A stretch of DNA of 46,556 bases from Acetobacteraceae bacterium. GTDB lineage: Bacteria > Pseudomonadota > Alphaproteobacteria > Acetobacterales > Acetobacteraceae. This document shows, piece by piece, positions 42,871 through 46,556 of the stretch. Position 1 is the stretch's first letter, and every line of letters starts with the position of its first letter. The notes under the pieces are model-generated. The model did not search any database, was not told where the DNA came from, and saw only the letters and a list, made by a program, of their open reading frames with translations. Location: assembly GCA_003164135.1 (NCBI GenBank), contig PLSD01000093.1, positions 31,652-78,207 of the forward strand, given 5' to 3'. The position numbers and the translations under genes are program-made.

Positions 42871-44165
42871 ACGAGCAAATTACCGCCCCCAGCCTCGCGC
42901 GTTTTTTTAACGCCCCGCTGGCCGAAACCGACCCCGAACTGGCCGGTATTCTGCACCAGGAGCTGGTGCGCGAGCAGGACGGCATTGAGCTGATCGCCTC
43001 GGAAAACATCGTCTCCGCCGCCGTGCTGGCCGCGCAGGGCTCGGTGCTGACCAATAAATACGCCGAGGGCTACCCCGGCAAGCGCTACTACGGCGGCTGC
43101 GGCCCGGCGGATTTGGCCGAGACGCTGGCCATCGAGCGCGCGAAGAAGCTGTTTTCCGCGGGTTTTGCCAATGTGCAGGCCAATTCCGGGTCACAGGCTA
43201 ACCAGTCGGTGTTTTTGGCGCTGGTGCAGCCGGGCGACACCATTCTTGGCATGTCCCTGGCTGCTGGCGGGCATCTCACGCACGGCGCCGCGCCCAACAT
43301 GTCCGGCAAATGGTTCCATGCCGTGCAATACGGCGTGCGCAAGGATGACGGCATTCTCGACTATGAAGAGCTGGAAGCCCTGGCCCGCCAGCATAAGCCG
43401 AAGCTGATCATCGCCGGCGGCTCCGCCTATCCGCGCTTCATCGACTTCCCGCGTATCCGCGCCGTGGCTGATGAAGTCGGCGCCTATTTCATGGTCGACA
43501 TGGCGCATTTCGCAGGCCTCGTCGCGGCGGGCATTTTCCCCTCGCCGTTGCCGCATGCGCATGTGGTCACCACCACCACGCATAAAACGCTGCGCGGCCC
43601 GCGCGGCGGCATGGTGCTGACCAACCACGAGGACATTGCCAAAAAGATCAACTCGGCGATTTTTCCCGGTCTGCAAGGCGGCCCGCTGATGCATGTGATC
43701 GCGGCGAAGGCGGTTGCCTTTGGCGAGGCGCTGCACCCGGATTTCATCACTTACCAGAAATCCGTGGTCGCCAACGCGAAAACCCTGGCGGCGACGCTGG
43801 TGGAGCAGGGGCTGGCGATTGTCACCGGCGGTACCGATTCGCATCTTCTGCTGGTCGACCTGCGTCCCAAAAACACCACCGGCAAGGCCGCCGAGGCCAG
43901 CCTGGAGCGCGCGCATATCACCGCCAACAAAAACGCCATCCCGTTTGACCCGGAAAAGCCGTTCATCACGTCCGGGATTCGTCTTGGCTCCCCGGCCGCG
44001 ACGTCGCGTGGCTTCGGGGTGGCTGAGTTCCGCGAAGTGGGGCTGATGATCGGCCAGGTGCTGGACGGTCTGGCCCACTCCAACGACGGCACCAACACGG
44101 TGGCCGAGCAGGAAGTCGGCGCGCGGGTGAAAGCCCTGTGCGCTCGCTTCCCGATTTACCGTTAA
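42867..44165 (+). CDS. glyA: Serine hydroxymethyltransferase
   Basis: PLP enzyme interconverting serine and glycine with tetrahydrofolate, 432 residues. Landmarks are [36 protein letters not shown], and the PLP lysine in [20 protein letters not shown]. Complete length. It is followed by nrdR after 15 bp. Confidence 0.98.
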   Translation: MNEQITAPSLARFFNAPLAETDPELAGILHQELVREQDGIELIASENIVSAAVLAAQGSVLTNKYAEGYPGKRYYGGCGPADLAETLAIERAKKLFSAGFANVQANSGSQANQSVFLALVQPGDTILGMSLAAGGHLTHGAAPNMSGKWFHAVQYGVRKDDGILDYEELEALARQHKPKLIIAGGSAYPRFIDFPRIRAVADEVGAYFMVDMAHFAGLVAAGIFPSPLPHAHVVTTTTHKTLRGPRGGMVLTNHEDIAKKINSAIFPGLQGGPLMHVIAAKAVAFGEALHPDFITYQKSVVANAKTLAATLVEQGLAIVTGGTDSHLLLVDLRPKNTTGKAAEASLERAHITANKNAIPFDPEKPFITSGIRLGSPAATSRGFGVAEFREVGLMIGQVLDGLAHSNDGTNTVAEQEVGARVKALCARFPIYR

Positions 44166-44180
44166 AGGGGGACCGCGAAC

Positions 44181-44654
44181 ATGCGTTGCCCGTTCTGTGG
44201 AGAGGCTGATACCCAGGTTAAAGACAGCCGGCCCACTGAAGATGGCAGCGCCATCCGCCGTCGCCGCTTCTGCGGTGGTTGCGGCCAGCGTTTCACCACC
44301 GTCGAGCGGGTGCAGTTGCGTGAACTGGTCGTGGTCAAGGCTGACGACCGGCGCGTGGCGTTTGACCGCGACAAGCTGGCGCGTTCGGTGCGTATCGCCA
44401 TGCGCAAGCGCCCGTTCAACGAGGAGCGGATCGAGCGCATCGTCAACGGCATCGTCCGCCAGCTGGAAGCCAGCGGCGAGACAGAGGTAAAAAGCCATGA
44501 TATCGGCGAGCTAGTGATGGAGACGCTTAAAGAGGTGGATACGGTTGCCTATGTACGCTTTGCCTCGGTCTATCGTGATTTCCGCGAGGCCAAGGATTTT
44601 GAGACTTTCCTCGGCGACATGAGCGAGCTGCCGAAGCCAAAGCTGGACGAATGA
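44181..44654 (+). CDS. nrdR: Transcriptional repressor NrdR
   Basis: Repressor of ribonucleotide reductase genes, 157 residues. The N-terminal zinc ribbon is [20 protein letters not shown] with second Cys pair [11 protein letters not shown]. The ATP-cone follows ([20 protein letters not shown]), sensing dATP/ATP. ATGA overlap with ribD. The glyA-nrdR-rib order is common in alphaproteobacteria. Confidence 0.98.
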   Translation: MRCPFCGEADTQVKDSRPTEDGSAIRRRRFCGGCGQRFTTVERVQLRELVVVKADDRRVAFDRDKLARSVRIAMRKRPFNEERIERIVNGIVRQLEASGETEVKSHDIGELVMETLKEVDTVAYVRFASVYRDFREAKDFETFLGDMSELPKPKLDE

Positions 44655-45757
44655 GCACCAAAGCCACAGACGAGGCGCATATGCGCGCCGCGCTGGCCCT
44701 GGCCCGCCGGGGTTTGGGCGAAACAGCGCCCAACCCTTCGGTAGGCTGCGTCATTGTGGCGCAGGACCGGGTGGTGGGGCGCGGCCGCACGGCGGCGGGC
44801 GGACGTCCGCATGCCGAGGTTGAGGCGCTGAAGATGGCTGGTTCCGCGGCACGCGGGGCAACAGCCTATGTTACGCTCGAGCCATGCGCGTTTACTGGAA
44901 AAACAGGGCCTTGCACGTCAGCGCTGATCGAAGCAGGGATCAAGCGCGTGGTGATCGGTGCTGGTGACCCGCATCCCAAGGTCAATGGCGCCGGGGTAGC
45001 GCAGTTGCGCGCCGCCGGGGTCGCGGTTGATGAGAATATCCTGCAAAAAGAATGCACTGCGGTTATTTCTGGGTTTTTGAGTGTCGTCCAGCGGCAACGG
45101 CCTTTGGTTCGCCTGAAACTTGCTTCCACGCTCGATGGCCGGATTGCGACCAGCACCAAGGAATCGCAATGGCTGACAGGTGAGGCCGCGCGCCGGGCCG
45201 TGCATGCCATCCGTGGCCGGCACGACGCGGTGCTGGCGGGCGTTGGTACCGTACTGTCGGACGACCCCGACCTGACGTGCCGGATCGAGGGGTTCCGTTC
45301 CAGCCCGCTGGTCCGCATTGTCATCGACAGCCATTTGCGTACGCCGTTGATGAGCCGGTTGGTGCGCACCGCGGCGATACATCCGTTGTGGATTTTGCAC
45401 CGCAACGGCGCCGACGCCCTGCGCAAGCGGGCCCTGGAAAACGCCGGGGTGAAGCTTATCGAACTGCCTGCATCCTCCGCCGGGGTTGATCTGTTGGCCG
45501 GGCTGCAAGCGCTCGCTAAACACGGGCTCACGCGCATTCTGGTCGAGGGTGGCGGCACCCTGTCAGCCGGACTGCTGCGCGCCGGACTGGTGGACCGGCT
45601 GGCCTGGTTCCATGCGCCCAGCATTATCGGTGGTGATGGCTGGCCCGCGGCCCAGGCTTTTGGCGTGAGCACCTTGGCCTCCATGCCGCGCTTCAAACTG
45701 ATGGCGCGCGAGAGCTTTGGCGACGACATACTAACGACCTACCGAAAGGCTGACTGA
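44651..45757 (+). CDS. ribD: Bifunctional riboflavin deaminase/reductase
   Basis: Second and third steps of riboflavin synthesis, 368 residues. The deaminase domain has the zinc motifs [11 protein letters not shown] and the paired Cys in [20 protein letters not shown]. The reductase half carries [20 protein letters not shown], with [24 protein letters not shown] sequence. The deaminase PCN region and reductase are both intact. It is 3 bp before ribE. Confidence 0.97.
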   Translation: MSTKATDEAHMRAALALARRGLGETAPNPSVGCVIVAQDRVVGRGRTAAGGRPHAEVEALKMAGSAARGATAYVTLEPCAFTGKTGPCTSALIEAGIKRVVIGAGDPHPKVNGAGVAQLRAAGVAVDENILQKECTAVISGFLSVVQRQRPLVRLKLASTLDGRIATSTKESQWLTGEAARRAVHAIRGRHDAVLAGVGTVLSDDPDLTCRIEGFRSSPLVRIVIDSHLRTPLMSRLVRTAAIHPLWILHRNGADALRKRALENAGVKLIELPASSAGVDLLAGLQALAKHGLTRILVEGGGTLSAGLLRAGLVDRLAWFHAPSIIGGDGWPAAQAFGVSTLASMPRFKLMARESFGDDILTTYRKAD

Positions 45758-45760
45758 AAA

Positions 45761-46375
45761 ATGTTCACGGGTCTGATTACCGGTGTGGGCGTTGTGCGGG
45801 AGGTCCAGGCGATCAGCCAGGGCAAGGACGCGCGTTTCGTCATCGAGACCCCGGCCGATGCCGGCTGGCACGTGGGTGAAATTAAACTTGGCGCCTCCAT
45901 CGCCTGCTCGGGCTGCTGCCTCACGGTGGTGGAATTTGGCTCCAACTGGTTTGCTGTGGAAGTTTCGGCCGAGACGCTGGCCTTCACCACGCTGGGCGGC
46001 TGGGTGCCGGGGAGCCGGATAAACCTGGAAGGCTCGCTGCGTGTAGGCGACGAGCTGGGCGGGCATATTGTCTCCGGCCATGTCGATGGCGTTGCGCAAG
46101 TGCTCTCCGCGACCCCGGAGAACGGCTCAACCCGATGGAAATTCCGCCTGCCGGACACGCTGGCGCCATTCGTGGCGCAAAAAGGCAGCATTGCCATCAA
46201 CGGCGTCTCGCTCACCGTGAATGAGGTCGACGGCGCTGAGTTCGGCGTCAACATCATCCCGCACACGGCGGCGCACACTAACTTTGCCTACCTCACGCCA
46301 GGGCAGCGCGTGAACATAGAAATCGACATGCTGGCGCGCTATGTCGCGCGACAGCTCAGTTTTCAGCATGCGTAA
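45761..46375 (+). CDS. ribE: Riboflavin synthase alpha subunit
   Basis: Dismutates two lumazine molecules to riboflavin. 204 residues with the two lumazine-binding repeats: MFTGLITGVGVVREVQAI and the second repeat starting GGHIVSGHVDGVAQVLSATP. N-terminal MFTG is conserved. Part of the rib operon. Confidence 0.97.
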   Translation: MFTGLITGVGVVREVQAISQGKDARFVIETPADAGWHVGEIKLGASIACSGCCLTVVEFGSNWFAVEVSAETLAFTTLGGWVPGSRINLEGSLRVGDELGGHIVSGHVDGVAQVLSATPENGSTRWKFRLPDTLAPFVAQKGSIAINGVSLTVNEVDGAEFGVNIIPHTAAHTNFAYLTPGQRVNIEIDMLARYVARQLSFQHA

Positions 46376-46432
46376 ACATTTGCACACCATAACTCACACA
46401 GCCGCTACGGCGGCGCTGAAGGACAACGCCCT

Positions 46433-46556
46433 ATGGACGGCCTGAAATCGACGCTGAAAACAGCGGGACTGCATGATTATATCTCCTCCGCCGCTGAGAT
46501 CATCGAGGAAGCGCGCGCTGGACGGATTTTTATCCTGGTCGATGACGAGGACCGCG
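46433..46556 (+). CDS. ribB: 3,4-dihydroxy-2-butanone 4-phosphate synthase (partial, 5' part)
   Basis: The first 41 residues are visible. The section IIEEARAGRIFILVDDEDR matches the start of RibB or the N-terminal half of a RibBA fusion; which of the two cannot be told because the gene leaves the window. It follows ribE by 57 bp, too little for an FMN riboswitch. Confidence 0.93.
   Translation, partial: MDGLKSTLKTAGLHDYISSAAEIIEEARAGRIFILVDDEDR

Noticed and set aside
46376..46432. FMN riboswitch before ribB
   Set aside because: Only 57 bp and no conserved RFN helices visible.

Overview
The window is GC-rich, densely packed chromosomal DNA from an alphaproteobacterium. PopZ next to valS, a membrane-bound ferritin of the MbfA type, the NodT-type efflux lipoprotein, the non-zinc HemB signature and the rpoD architecture all fit Alphaproteobacteria. 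I lean towards Rhodospirillales/Acetobacteraceae, but that placement is an inference without a database search. Almost everything is single-copy housekeeping DNA; there is no phage, transposase, rRNA or CRISPR array.

Layout. 1-3982 (minus): carA and the 5' part of carB, separated by an AT-rich orphan gene that lies between two dispersed-looking palindromic repeats; CarA carries an N-terminal helix-turn-helix-like domain. 4060-9719 (plus): yqeY, dnaG, rpoD, an acetyltransferase, an RluA-type pseudouridine synthase and a DUF3553 protein. 9753-11711: moaA converging on a small SH3-like gene and a TetR regulator. 11734-17565: a palindromic operator and a three-gene RND efflux operon (outer-membrane factor, adaptor, pump). 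17619-20651: radC, a BioC-like methyltransferase divergent from comF with abutting start codons, a glutaredoxin and a DUF1178 protein. 20669-21625 (minus): mbfA. 21807-26986: three TPR-fused enzymes (sulfotransferase, GT9-like glycosyltransferase, alpha/beta hydrolase) with a previously easy-to-miss 50-residue ORF that has its own good promoter. 27313-27386: tRNA-Cys. 27506-32981: a Pcm-like methyltransferase, tolC, popZ and valS. 32996-36377: a glycosyltransferase, a methyltransferase and a membrane protein that joins a predicted periplasmic carbohydrate-binding-like domain to a cytoplasmic GNAT domain. 36374-38923: a polytopic membrane protein, sodB with a clear terminator, and a squalene/phytoene synthase-like protein. 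38907-42324: a short-chain dehydrogenase and hemB, divergent from an atypical NRAMP transporter; the shared intergenic region holds a perfect 19-bp inverted repeat and a perfect FNR/FixK-type site. 42412-46556: rpiB, glyA, nrdR, ribD, ribE and the start of ribB.

The strongest candidates for something undescribed are: the HTH-CarA fusion combined with an accessory gene embedded in the carAB operon; the membrane-spanning lectin-like/GNAT fusion; the cluster of three different TPR-enzyme fusions around a tiny ORF; and the hemB/NRAMP control region with stacked metal- and oxygen-type operators in front of a transporter whose metal-binding motifs are altered. Start codons were chosen from ribosome-binding sites, overlap with neighbours and family length; several remain uncertain and are flagged.
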